Assembly: GCA_018340805.1 (NCBI GenBank)
Contig: JACMZG010001914.1
Span: 3,404,164 to 3,468,163 of the forward strand
DNA: 64,000 nt
Direction of reading: 5' to 3'
Source of the DNA: Microvelia longipes
Taxonomy: Eukaryota > Arthropoda > Insecta > Hemiptera > Veliidae
In this document: positions 1 through 10,407 of the stretch, piece after piece
Numbering within the stretch: the first letter of the stretch is position 1
Layout of the letters: every line of letters begins with the position of its first letter
The notes under the pieces: generated by a model
What the model was told of the DNA's origin: nothing
Database searches by the model: none
The model's input: only the letters and a program-made list of their open reading frames with translations
Position numbers and translations under genes: made by a program

Positions 1-488
1 CGAACCGATCGTAGATCGCAGAGTGAGAGGCAAAACCCTAGTACGTATTTCAGAGCCTTAGTTATTGGCATGCGCCCCTGCAAAAACCTGACTCTTTTCT
101 TTGCTGCTCGTCAGCACTGGTGACGAACTCTTAAGATTGAAAGCTGGCTATGTCAAATATATATCGTGATGCTCTGCCAATTAGCAAGCTAGAGCAATAG
201 TTTTTAACGTGGACTGGACAGTATCGCCCCCTGGTTAGCGATAGAGAATCCTCAAGTGCAATATGATAGAGAAGGCGATGAAGGAGGGATAAGTAACCAA
301 GATACAAAAGTATTAAAAACAATTAAGATTAGGTAGAAAAGCCTAGGCGTATTTATGGGCCCGCATTGATGGGGAGGGCAGTTAGAGCCCCACAAGAAGA
401 CGACTTAAAACGTTTTGTTGTGGTATATTATTTTATTTAAATGAATGGAGTTCATGCCCATATCTTTTATGAGTATGGCACTATTTTG
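1..488. other. AT-rich sequence, no gene recognised
   Basis: No coding region, RNA gene or named repeat is recognised here. The sequence is moderately AT-rich. The open frames on the minus strand are short and lack any motif. Confidence 0.5.
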
Positions 489-947
489 TTTTTGAGGTAG
501 TACTCATTAAATAAACTGCGCTATATACTTAATTGAAAAACAAACAAACGTCCAATTAACTCCATATTATCGTCGTCATTGAATTCATCCATAGCTTCAC
601 ACTTTTACTCAAAAATGAAAAAGCTTAACAAATAAACACACAAAAATTGTCAATTTGAACACCTTTTAAAAACGAAAAAAAAATTAGTCTACGAACAAAA
701 ACAGAAACAAAATGAACGTTTTTAAAGAAAACTAATAAGGGTTTTACACAGATTGTTTTTTTGAACACGCTACATTACAGTAATGGCGGCAATATATGAA
801 TTACTTTTACGTCCTAGGAGTTTTTTTTACATTCATTATTGTCCTCGGAGGTGAAAAGTACTAAATAACCTCCTATAACAATAATGATTGACTTCTCATC
901 CTAAAAACGGTCCAATAAAACGCTCAATTACGTACTACCTTAAAAAA
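489..947. mobile_element. MITE family E, copy 1
   Basis: This non-coding unit of about 460 bp is repeated at 39476-39966 in the same orientation with roughly 90% similarity by eye. Both copies begin with TTTTTGAGGTAG and end with the near-complement CTACCT(C/T)AAAAA, so the unit has short terminal inverted repeats of about 15 bp. There is no open frame of note. That fits a miniature inverted-repeat transposable element moved by a transposase encoded elsewhere. A target-site duplication could not be set reliably, so the superfamily is open. Confidence 0.7.
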
Positions 948-1790
948 ACATATTTGCCACTGGATTGATCAATCACAAGAAAGTCGCTAATCTGTGTATT
1001 AGTTATTCTTAATAATAAATAATCTTTTATAGGATGCTTACGAGCTCAATTTTCGTTTGGAAATTACTTAATGAAGAAATATTTACAAACTTAAACTACA
1101 TCTATAGCTAGCACATTCCTCGAGGTATATAGCGTAAGAAAGATCCATAGAAATAAATGGCAGTTTTTTTTAAACAAGTTCTTTATTGGCAAAAGTATAC
1201 AATATTTATTTTGTGTTAACCGGAGCCATATTTTATTTATTGATTTGGTTGATTTGTGCCTCTTTATTTTTATTTTATTTATTAATTTTGGTATTAAATT
1301 TGGTTTTTTTTGGGGTGTGAGGGGGTTTGTTTGGGTTAAGGATAATTTCCAATTTTTTGGTTTGGGTATAAATGGCAGTTAGATTTGTAAAAATACATTC
1401 AAAGTCTTTTTATGGAACATAGCGTAACCTTTCGCGACTAAAGAGTCTGACCTAACTGGTCAGACTCTTCAGCAAGAAGAGTTGTAAATGAACTTTACCA
1501 ACTGAACGACTGACTGACGTAACTTTGTCTCTTCTCTTCTTTTCTATTCCATTGCTTGAAAATATTTATTATACAATAAAAATGCATAATATTCATGTAG
1601 ACCAAAGGCAGTAACAAATGAAGTTCTGTTATTTCCTCCTTGACCTTTCAAATCTAATAAAGAAGAGATATATAATGGAAAGTTAAGATGATTTTGTGGT
1701 CTGAAAGTCATTAATTTCTTCTCGTCTAGCATTGATAGGATATTAACAGAGATATCTTCCTAACCGACGGATGACTTCATGTAACTTGTT
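948..1790. other. T-rich non-coding stretch with one perfect hairpin
   Basis: No gene is seen. Around 1200-1380 the plus strand is very rich in T and TG. At 1441-1469 there is a perfect 12-bp stem (AAGAGTCTGACC) with a 5-nt loop. The rest is featureless AT-rich sequence. Confidence 0.5.
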
Positions 1791-1794
1791 AACT

Positions 1795-1990
1795 TTTACT
1801 CATTCATACCGTAGGTATATAGGAAAATATTGCGTTTGTTCTAAAAAAAATTCGGAACCCAGATTTGACCTGAATCGGCATTTTAAGGTGTTTTAAAACG
1901 TCCTGAGTTGTTTCACCAAATTTTCAGTCTCTAATGTTAAGCTAAAGTTAGATCTCTAATGTTAAACTGCATCGAGCGAGGTCAGTACTT
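1795..1990 (+). repeat. R1 dispersed repeat, diverged copy
   Basis: The copy starts near the family's diagnostic hairpin (CATACCGTAGGTATATAGGA) and continues through the 'ggaaccc...gaatcggca...ttttaaggtgtttt...cctgagt' body seen in better copies at 27255, 45440 and 50893. It is short and mutated. Confidence 0.65.
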
Positions 1991-2094
1991 GGATGGATTA
2001 TATAAAATTCTTTATAGATATAATCATCGAATAAAGTTGCACGTGACAACTATAAAAATAAGAGAAAACAGATTGTTGAAAACGGATAAAGAAA

Positions 2095-2205
2095 AAAACC
2101 GATGTTCTTAGAGTCTTAAGACGAGCGAAGCGAGTAGTGAGAATAAGCTTAGTGAATCCAATGTAGTGAACAAAAGTTCCAATGTACAATGTACCCGATT
2201 TTATG
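2095..2205 (-). repeat. Dispersed repeat of the GGTAC-GGGG-TACC family
   Basis: In reverse this matches related pieces at 7540-7615, 31990-32095, 34975-35050, 38705-38745 and 51240-51300. The common parts are an end near GGGTAC, an 'aacttttcctca' block, then short GC-rich motifs of the GAGCGAAGCGAG type. It is non-coding. Confidence 0.5.
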
Positions 2206-2309
2206 AGGTAAATATATATTTTTTAATAAATTAAATTTAAAATAAATCTTCTGGTTACGCTGAATCCTCTATTCAGATTAAATCTTGTATGACAACGTAA
2301 AACAAATAT

Positions 2310-2640
2310 TTGCAGAGCTGACTTTTACATTCACTGAGTAAACACATGCTGAATTTTACATTCACTGAGTTATCACATGCTGACTTTTACATTCACTGAG
2401 TTATCACATGCTGACTTTTACATTCACTGAGTAAACACATGCTGACTTTTACATTCACTAAGTAAACACATGCTGACTTTTACATTCACTGAGTAAACAC
2501 ATGCTGACTTTTACATTCACTGAGTAAACACATGCTGACTTTTACATTCACTGAGTAAACACATGCTGACTTTTACATTCACTGAGTAAACACATGCTGA
2601 CTTTTACATTCACTGAGTAAACACATGCTGACTTTTTTAT
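2310..2640. repeat. 31-bp minisatellite
   Basis: About ten tandem copies of a roughly 31-bp unit containing CATGCTGACTTTTACATTCA followed by CTGAGTAAACA. Units differ only by single substitutions, for example TTATCACATG in place of AAACACATG in two early units. The array is very homogeneous, which suggests recent unequal exchange or slippage. It has no coding potential. Confidence 0.95.
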
Positions 2641-2805
2641 TTACAAAACATTGATTTTGAAATAACAACAGTTACAATCAGCACAATGAACTGAAGATGA
2701 GAAGCTGTCCAAGAGGACAGCTTCTCCTGAAACCACTCAGGAGGTCTTAAATGCAATTCAGGTGAAATCTCGGTTTCGGATAATTAGTGCACACACAATA
2801 CTTAT

Positions 2806-2858
<53 letters not shown>

Positions 2859-2885
2859 CGCTATAAATGAGGGAAAGTAAAAAAA
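2640..2885 (-). repeat. R1 dispersed repeat with a (TA)n expansion in its terminal hairpin
   Basis: In reverse the unit shows the R1 features: TATAAATGAGG...AAAGTAAAA at one end and 'cggtttcgga' and 'ccactcaggagg' in the body. The segment that reads CCTATATACC in other copies is replaced by about 55 bp of (TA)n at 2805-2860. A perfect 12-bp hairpin (GAGAAGCTGTCC, 4-nt loop) lies at 2697-2724 beside the R1 body. Confidence 0.7.
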
Positions 2886-5010
2886 ATCATTAAGAAGTTA
2901 GTAGAAGTTGGAGCCGGGAATATGGCCAAAATCCGTTTTAGTGGCATCTGATCACAAAAATTGGTTTTGCGGAACTATTTTTTGCGTTTATAAAATACTA
3001 GTTTCAAAATTCAGATCAGAAGCGTTTCATGGGTAAAGTGAGAGTTAGAAGTAAGTATTTATTTCCTCTTATCGCATAAAATGGAAAGCTGTTAAAGAGA
3101 ATGTTATTAATTATCTTCTTCGTTTTCTTCTTTATCAGCTAGAAACCAATTACTCTTTCTTTTTATTCGTTTTGCAATCCTTATTATCATCTTTGCCTTT
3201 CGATCAAATCTGAATAATAGACATACAATAAGCAAGAGTTATCTGGACGATATCATATTTATATGCTGCGTTTCTTTAACAGCCTCTATACACAGTATCA
3301 GACATTCCACTCAAATCTCCACTCTATTTACTCGAACGTCTATGATCCCTTTCAGTTTTACAAATCGTAATTACAGTACTTTAGTTGATAATTAGTTAAC
3401 GAGTATTTAGATAATTAAGGATTAACTCCTAGTTAGTTAATCAACGCATTTCAATCACTAATTAAACCGTTTAATGTCTTGATAAAGGAATGAAAGTTGT
3501 CGAATGATGGTAAAACAAACAAGGTCACATGACTTATTCTTTTGGTTAATTGCAGCGGCTGTTTATCGCAAGATTAAATTACAAAAAGCCTGGTTGAACG
3601 CAACTTCTTCAAATGCTAGCACAAAAATGACTTAGTCACAAATTATTAAGATTTAGACCGTTTAGGTTATGTAATGCCTGTTCGAAATTAATTTAGCTAC
3701 GAATTAATAAAATTGAGACTTTTCAGGTTAATTTAGGTTCCTATAACAGTATAAACGGTGATTCGCAGGTAGTTTGTTTGTTTACTGATATATTTAACCA
3801 CGCGGAATCAGGACCATATGATCCTCTTTTCCATTCAACGTGGATAAACTTTCAGCTGACTTCTTTTTTAAATATTACAAAAAAAAAATAATATACAATT
3901 TTACTAATAGAAGGCAAAGATATTAATTTACGAAACATTATCTTTAACTGTTTTACCCTCTCAAATTTCTAATTATATTATTTTCTTAATTTAGAATTGT
4001 ATTAATATAAATACTATATCATTTATTTATATAACTAATGTATAAATAGGTATTAATTAGTTATCTTTATCTTATTTCTGAAATTCAAAGCATACTTTTC
4101 ATATCTCAGCAAGATTATAATATTGGTTGCTCTTATTATCACGCTTCCATGATTTTAATTGCTAGTTGTTCGGTTAAATGTAATATTATAATTTTTGTGA
4201 TATTTATTATCAACCCGTTTTATTTATTTTTAATTTATTTAAAATGAATTTTTAATTTAATTATAAGATACTTATATATTATAAATTATAACAGGTTTGA
4301 GCATTATTATTATTAGCAATTGAGCATGTATAATATTAATATTAATGTTATATTGTCTTGTAAAAATGTATTTGACATATCCTATTCCTAACCATGTTAG
4401 GCTAATGGGGAAATAAAGATTTATTTATTTTATTTTTTATTTATTTGTTATTTTATGTTAATTGATTATATCTATTTACCAATTTGCTTTTATAATTAGT
4501 TTTAAAGCTATTGTAAGAAGTCATATTGAAGAAGTTGGGTTCCAAAGAGTTAAATGTTGCAGACTTTATAAAGTTCAACTTGCAAACGTTCCTTTGTTAT
4601 AACAAAGGAACGTTCTTATTGAGAAGTGATGAATGATGGAGCACGAAGCTGGTCTAGTTGCGCAGGTGAACAAATTTGAAATTTAAATCCCACTAAGGGA
4701 AATAAGAACATGATTGTTAGACAATCACAACAAGGACAGACTTGCTACGACCATAACCTGTTATACAGATAGAAAGGCTGATAAAGTGGTTGATGATCAG
4801 TGCTACCTGAATCAAGTGAGTAAATTAGTATTCTATAACATGTCTATATAGATAGAAAGGATTTATTACTAATTTATTGGTCCAAGGTTAGCTGGAGGCA
4901 ATAATTTAAGGTTGGTTCTAATTTGGTTCTACCTACTACTCGAGACAGGTTCGGGTTGTTGCGTAAATCATTAGCTTACATTTTATTTCTCATCTTATTG
5001 TTACTTCTAT
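2886..5010. other. AT-rich intergenic or repeat-derived sequence
   Basis: No gene is recognised. From 4200 to 4450 there is a probable LINE 3' end (separate entry). At 4585-4614 there is a perfect 30-bp palindrome without a loop, centred on TTATAA. The 3950-4330 stretch is extremely AT-rich. Confidence 0.5.
4340..4440 (+). mobile_element. Probable 3' end of a non-LTR retrotransposon
   Basis: The stretch resembles the short 3' UTR ends of arthropod LINEs: a block ending in CATGTTAGGCTAATGGGGAA, then AATAAAG and a simple (TTTAT)n tail. No coding part is attached, which is expected of a heavily 5'-truncated insertion. The call rests on general resemblance only. Confidence 0.35.
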
Positions 5011-5245
5011 CTGCCTCCGTAGCCGTGGTCGTTTAGTAATGGACTTCGGCACCGGAGGTCCGGGGTTCACAGCCCGGGCATGCTCTCAGTTTTTTATGAA
5101 TAGAATTTGTTTTAAAAGATTTCACCAACTTTAGCTTTACTTTGAGCATAGTAGATGTGATCCACCCGAGGTGGTTCCCGCAGGGCGAATACCCTGAAGG
5201 GCCGAAAAGTCCTAACACGGGCATTATTATTATTATTATTAGATT
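5005..5245 (+). mobile_element. SINE-like unit with a tRNA-type head, copy 1
   Basis: The left part has a pol III B-box-like stretch (GGGGTTCACAGCCC) after a possible A-box region (CCGTGGTCGTTTAG). The right part, 'ggtggttcccgcagggcgaat...ggccg...ggc', ends in (ATT)n. The same order of blocks occurs at 9680-9976, and the end alone at 55073-55106 in reverse. A tRNA-derived head, unrelated body and simple-repeat tail is the standard SINE layout. The boxes are imperfect, so this is probably an old, inactive copy. Confidence 0.65.
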
Positions 5246-6040
5246 GTTACTTCTATTTTGTTGATCTATGCATACTGACTGTCTGTTGACAGTGGAGGGG
5301 ATAAATATCACTCTTCTTAAGCTATCACCGGAAACTATGAGATGGAAATTATGAAAAGAGGTATGAAATTCTGTTAAACTTGTTCGAGTCGTTTCTACAA
5401 CTTACACTTAGTGTAGACTGATGGATGAGGAGATATATTTACAGTAATAGCAGTACAAAGAACTATGTCAATGTTTTTAACAGCAAAACTATTCTTAGGG
5501 TTTCGCATTCTCATGAAAATTTTGTTCTATCCGGCGGTGACTGAGTCAATGTAGATGAAAAATCCGACTTCGAATTCCGCTGTGAGAGACATCTTCAGGG
5601 ATGTTGCACATCTCTGAAATATTTATAATTTTGGTAAAACAAATATTTTGTCTCACCAATTAGAGGATTAAATGATTCTTTAAATAATAGGTTTGTTTAA
5701 ATTACTTAAAACGAGCGGCTTATTAAACTTTTATTTTTTGTGTCAACTGCTCAACTTTTAATATTTTTGCAAGTGATAAGAGTTTTGCCCTTCAAATATT
5801 TATTTTTATTGATAATGTAAGAATAATTAACATAAAGTTTTTTAAAGTAATCATAGTATTTGTAATTTTAAGTTATATAAGGCAATAAACTTTCGTCTAT
5901 ATATTTATCAAAACTTTAAAAAAGCATGTGATTTACCTTTACTATATAGTTCCTATTCATCTTTAACCTTTATTTTAACATTTATTAAAACAATTATTTC
6001 ACAGAATTTAATACAAAACTTTAAAATTAACACGTACATA
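5246..6040. other. No gene recognised
   Basis: AT-rich sequence with long A and T runs. No coding signal or clear repeat boundary was found. Confidence 0.45.
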
Positions 6041-6044
6041 TTAA

Positions 6045-6300
6045 CCATATTAATGTTCGAAAAAAACAATAAAAATTAAAACTAACCTTAAATTATCAGT
6101 GTTGCCAATCAAATGAAATACAAAAAAGTTAAATCCTAGAGAGCTCATACGCAGTTATTCTAATTTTAGCGATTTTTATATTTTTGAGTCAGCTATCTGC
6201 TGATCAATCATGTCTGATTTTTTTACACTGGTTAGTATAGGAGTTTCGCTACTTGGTTTATGTATTACTTTAGTTATAATATTACATTTTTAAGCCCAAA
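6045..6300 (+). repeat. Dispersed repeat shared with 28020-28260
   Basis: The block with 'gctgatcaatcatgtctgat', 'actggttagtataggag' and 'tacttggttta' occurs again, inverted and better preserved in part, at 28020-28260. Both copies are non-coding. Confidence 0.6.
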
Positions 6301-6689
6301 ATCTCAAGACGCACGTCTCATCAGACTACTGCATCGATAAATTAAAAGTTTTCACACGAACTGGCCTTTATTATTGTAAACATATTCGAACATTGGCTTT
6401 CTCAGAAATATTAAGTTTCAGAGCAGACAAAACAAGTCTCGTCAGAATTACAATAGAACCGTGGCGGAAGTTAAGAGTTCACATGCGTAAACATAATAAT
6501 TAACCTGCTTATGTCCATCATGTGTTAGAAAAAATAAAATGAACTAAAAATGTCTTCATTAGATACGAGGTGGGGAACCTACCGACCGCAATCATATGCT
6601 TCGGTTCTTCTCTACGGATATTCTCCATACTTTTAACTGGATCGCTACAATGTTTATAAATATATTTAAGAATTTAATATAAAGCTAAA

Positions 6690-6946
6690 CATAGAGATAT
6701 TATTACTAGAGAGCCCAAATAGGTTAAATTTTGAAACATCGCAAAAAAGTAACCTGACCACCTCGCTTATAAATACAATCAAATAATCAGTACAAAATTT
6801 CAGTAATTTATACAGTAGAGCGTTAAAATTCAAACCAAAACACAACCAATGCGTAGAAAGCTGAAAACAATTGATTTATTATAACCTTAACTCATTCTTG
6901 GAGGAGGTTTCAATGAGGTTACACAGAGCCCCTGAGAGCCCTAAAA
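6690..6946 (+). mobile_element. MITE family A, copy truncated on the right
   Basis: It begins with the family A terminus CATAGAGATATTATTACTAG and follows the complete copy at 48239-48562 up to 'acagagcccctgagagcc'. It then breaks off and runs straight into R1 sequence ('aatgctagagagtt'). The missing right terminus implies loss of the end when R1 sequence was inserted or joined here. Confidence 0.8.
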
Positions 6947-7265
6947 TTTAATGCTAGAGAGTTAAAAAATTTGTACAAAAATCAGTCTACCGCTGTAATT
7001 GTGCTGTTCGGAAAATAATTTTTTGTGACGTCATTAACCCGCAATAATGACTCGGCAAACATTTCGAAAAATCATAAAAAAAAACAAAATAAAAAAAAAC
7101 GGAAAACTGATACGATCAGATTAAGATTAAGCACGCATGTGGGTATGTATAAGACTAATATATGTGCCAAGTTTCATCTTATTATCAGCATTAGTTCAAT
7201 TTTTATCAAATGACTTGTGTACGTTTTTTAAAAAAAATTGCAAAAAATTAGAAAATGGTTCAATT
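6945..7265 (+). repeat. R1 dispersed repeat, internal segment
   Basis: This gives the inner part of R1: 'gctagagagtt', 'caaaaatcagtctac', 'gtgacgtcattaaccc', then 'gtgccaagtttcatct' and 'aaatgacttg'. The hairpin end is absent because the copy abuts the truncated family A MITE. It is useful for rebuilding the R1 interior, also visible at 17990-18200 and 27400-27620. Confidence 0.7.
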
Positions 7266-7454
7266 AAGTTAAATTTAGTCCTATATAGGATATATAGGAT
7301 ATAGATAGTTATTTCACTTAATAAATAATCACCCTAAGTTTCGTTTTAAAACGACAAGTATATCCATGATTTTTGTTGGATCATAAAAATTAAGGAGCAT
7401 TGAGCGTGTTCAGTGCTGAATGGGTGACCACTGAGAATGATGCAGATGTATTTA

Positions 7455-7620
7455 CTATCTGAAGATGAGCGAAGCGAGTCCGAAGGCATGTTGCAGTATA
7501 AATTTGGCGTACTGTATTTCTAAGGACGAGCGAAGCGAGTCTAAGGCAAGGAGGATGAGCGTAGCGAATCCAATGTAATGAGGAAAAGTTCCAAAGTCCC
7601 CCGTACCCGATTTTTTTAAA
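7455..7620 (-). repeat. GAGCGAAGCGAG-bearing repeat, two tandem parts
   Basis: Two adjacent segments carry 'gacgagcgaagcgagtc' or close variants (7465 and 7528). They are followed by 'gatgagcgtagcgaatcc', 'aggaaaagttcc' and 'gtacccga'. This is the reverse of the GGTAC family at 31990 and 34975. The copy is relatively well preserved. Confidence 0.55.
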
Positions 7621-7728
7621 TAGTTAAACATAAAAATTCGGCCCGTAACTGCTGCGCGGACTCGGCGCTTTGCGCCTCGTCCACTCCGCGGCGTCGGCCG
7701 GCCGGGCCACATCGCGGCCCGAGCAACG

Positions 7729-7744
7729 ACATACGTTTTACGAT

Positions 7745-7782
<38 letters not shown>

Positions 7783-7798
7783 ATTATATATATATAAT

Positions 7799-7870
<72 letters not shown>

Positions 7871-7923
7871 TAATATATTATATTAATTAGGTATATATAT
7901 ATATATAATCGTAAAACGTATGT
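7729..7923. repeat. (TA)n tract capped by a 16-bp inverted repeat
   Basis: The left cap ACATACGTTTTACGAT (7729-7744) is exactly complementary to the right cap ATCGTAAAACGTATGT (7908-7923). Between them lie about 160 bp of almost pure TA repeats. The whole 195-bp unit could form one long cruciform. The right cap and flank are related to (TA)n-linked sequences at 12120-12170, 19285-19345 and 22970-23030. Confidence 0.85.
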
Positions 7924-7957
7924 TTTTTAAGAATTAAGTTTAATGGACTGTGAGTTT

Positions 7958-8390
7958 AATGAGAAAAATAATAATGAAGACAGGAGTCCGATTTTTGTTA
8001 GTTTATTTTGTTACATCAAAGCTTTCGCACAAGCGATGCTTGGCATCCTCAGTGAATCTAATAACAAGTAAACAAAACCATAAACCAATTACAAAAGACT
8101 AGAAATAAAAATATACATACTAAACAAGGCAAAAACCTTTTAAAACAAATGCAAGTTAATATTAAAAAATCATAGCCCAAACTTACAATGAGTAATATAG
8201 TTACACCACCGCATATGTAAAACAACAGTTAAGAGCTTCAAACCAAAAAATTAATATTAAAAAAGTAAGTAAAACATACAAACATTACAACAATTAAAAA
8301 AAAGAAAAATTGTTATTTGAATACAAAAAACAGCTGATATAAAAGAGATAGGATTCAACTCGGACTGCTGTCTTCATTGTTATTTTTCCT
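7958..8390. mobile_element. Inverted-repeat element with a hammerhead-like core
   Basis: The ends are near-complements of about 33 bp: 'aataatgaagacaggagtcc' at 7968 and, in reverse, 'aacaatgaagacagcagtcc' at the right end near 8388. The interior is A-rich and non-coding. On the minus strand at 8023-8052 there is CTGAGGA, a stem-loop and GAAA, which is the hammerhead ribozyme core layout. The element sits between the (TA)n cap and the 'gattagggacctctgaaacgg' block that are contiguous at 19285-19350, so it is an insertion into that older repeat. Confidence 0.65.
8023..8052 (-). ncRNA. Hammerhead-ribozyme-like core (CTGAGGA...GAAA)
   Basis: Read on the minus strand the order is CTGAGGA, then a stem II candidate (GC-CAAGC closing with GCUUG-U-GC, loop AUC, one bulged U), then GAAA and GC. 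CUGANGA and GAAA around stem II are the invariant parts of the hammerhead. Stems I and III are not convincingly resolved here. Confidence 0.45.
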
Positions 8391-8394
8391 CGTA

Positions 8395-9135
8395 TGATTT
8401 TTTGATTAGGGACCTCTGAAACGGATTTCTGACGTACTCTATGTCAATTTCAACCTCCTCTGTGCTTCCTATTTCATTAGCAAAATATTTTTCAAAGAAT
8501 TGTGTGAATTATTATTTGTCTGATATAAGATCAAGTCTGTTCGAGATTATCTGGCCAGTAGGCGCTAAGACAAGGGAACAATGAACTTAAGAAGCCTCTT
8601 AGTTATATAACACTGTATGGTAGCCATAGGTAAATGTAATTAGGCCCTGTAATTTGTAGTGCTCTGTGGTTCCGGGCTGCAGGTGTTAGCAGAGCAAGTT
8701 TATTATCTAATTATTTCTAAGGTTTTTGTTATAGCAGATATAAATGGCATTGGTTTACAAGACGGTAACAATTACTGATATTAAATACTTTATGAAACCC
8801 ACAAGGCGGAAATTTTGTGTTTCCAATAACGGAACTTTTTAATAAGATACGTTATGAAAAATAAATATAAGATAAATAAGTCAGGTACGGCGTTCCTCGG
8901 AAAGTATAATAATAATAAGATATTCAAAATTTATTTATTTATGAATTTATAAAAATAATATAGGTAGGTAATTTATTTGTCGTAAAGTGTTAATACATGT
9001 TAAACTCTTCTTATCCAAGTTATATAACCAGCGTATTATACCTTTGCCTTTAGCTATATAACCATGTATGCTAGGGAAGGTAATTTTCCTCCTGTTTCTC
9101 TATTTCATATGACGTTTTTGGGGTCAGTAAAGTCC
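8395..9135. other. Repeat flank and unassigned AT-rich sequence
   Basis: The first part (8395-8510) matches the 'gggacctctgaaacggattt' block shared with 12120, 19320 and 23010. At 8516-8560 lies a 43-bp segment that recurs at 9890-9934. The rest holds no gene or clear repeat. Confidence 0.45.
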
Positions 9136-9640
9136 TTTTATTGCGTCCCCTTTATTTAAGATCTTTGGTATCGATATAAATAAATCCTTGTAGAATTCTA
9201 AATAGGTGTTATTAATTAATATAGGCTGGGCTAGAAAGTATAGGGGTCACATTAATTGCACATTTTTTTTCGGGCTGCTGTAAAGTAGGAACTTTACAGC
9301 AGAACTTCACAAAAGTTTGTGAAATGCGTTTTTTATTGTTTGTGACAGTTTCGTAATTTTTTACTGTCTCTGGTGAAGTTCCTTAAATGTCCACTAGGAG
9401 GGCGCTTGTAGTTCACAACAAGGTTACAATATTACTTACCTTGTTCTCCTTAGTTTTTTGTTTATCAAAAAAATAATCGGAGGATTTTGTTGACAAAGTT
9501 TTGTTATTATAGAAAAGTAAATTAATAATTATTTATTATGAAGTGTTTGATAATCATGGATCAGACATTTAAATACGGCGCCGAAATTTTTGGCTAACAA
9601 GGTGATGAAACTATAACGACCCGTTATAGTTTCATTTATT
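9136..9640. other. Non-coding stretch with a MITE B fragment and two strong hairpins
   Basis: At 9140-9166 'gcgtcccctttatttaagat' resembles the right terminus of MITE family B (43654-44178). Perfect stems occur at 9275-9302 (CTGCTGTAAAGT, 4-nt loop) and 9605-9633 (TGAAACTATAACG, 3-nt loop). No coding region is seen. Confidence 0.5.
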
Positions 9641-9679
9641 AGTTTATTATTGTATTTATTTAATTTCTTTATTGTAAGT

Positions 9680-9976
9680 TGATTTTAAGTCTTGGTTGTC
9701 AAGGTGTCTGTTATTGTACTGACCTTTAACACCATGGAAGTCTGGGGTTCGCATCCTAGGTTACGCACTAAGTTTATATATGATTATTGTTCAAATAAAT
9801 TGTCGGCAACTTTAGAATACAATTGGAGCGTAACGGTTGCCATCAACATCACTTGATGTTGTTCCCGCAGGGGCTATCCCTTATTCCTTGTCTAATATAA
9901 GATCAAGTCTGTTCGAGATTATCTGGCCAGTGGGGCCCTGATGGGCCGCAAGGCTTTAAATGGGCATTATTATTAT
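9680..9976 (+). mobile_element. SINE-like unit with a tRNA-type head, copy 2
   Basis: The B-box-like GGGGTTCGCATCC at 9740-9760 is closer to consensus than in copy 1. The right part 'gttgttcccgcaggggctatccc...gatgggccgcaaggct...gggc' ends in (ATT)n at about 9962-9975. Relative to copy 1 about 45 extra bases (about 9888-9934) interrupt the body. They match 8516-8560 almost exactly. Confidence 0.65.
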
Positions 9977-10105
9977 TGCCCCATAATTAAAATTGAAGGT
10001 AACCTTAATTTTTTATATTATATATATGTATATGTAATTTATTTTATCTCCAGAAGGGTAATAATCAAAACATTTCGGGGCTTGTTTTATGTAATAATGA
10101 CCGTC

Positions 10106-10156
10106 ATTATAACCCGGCGGGAAATAATAATTTATTATTTCCCGCCGGGTTATAAT
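10106..10156. repeat. 51-bp perfect palindrome
   Basis: The arm ATTATAACCCGGCGGGAAAT reads into its own complement across a short AT centre. The GC-rich CCCGGCGGG core stands out from the surroundings. It may be two terminal repeats of the same element joined head to head. Confidence 0.85.
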
Positions 10157-10407
10157 CCAGCTTAGCCAACTAAATTATTGAGTAGTTAAAATTACAGATT
10201 CAAAAATCTGCGTAAAGAATTTTGAGTAAACAAAGTTATGTTGGCAGCACTGATTCATTGAATCCCAGCTGTCTGTAAACAAATAATTTCTTTATCAAAT
10301 CTGTTTTGACGATAAATACCTACTTTTTTACTAAGTTTTTTTTTTATATTTCAAGTAATATTCCTGTTATATTTATCATAAAAGGATTTAGTGCGCGGTT
10401 GTTTACG

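Noticed and set aside
2691..2735. CTGAAGA, perfect stem, then GAAA, looking like another hammerhead
   Set aside because: Two extra bases (CT) lie between the stem and GAAA, and the GAAACC part belongs to the R1 body, so the arrangement is a chance juxtaposition.
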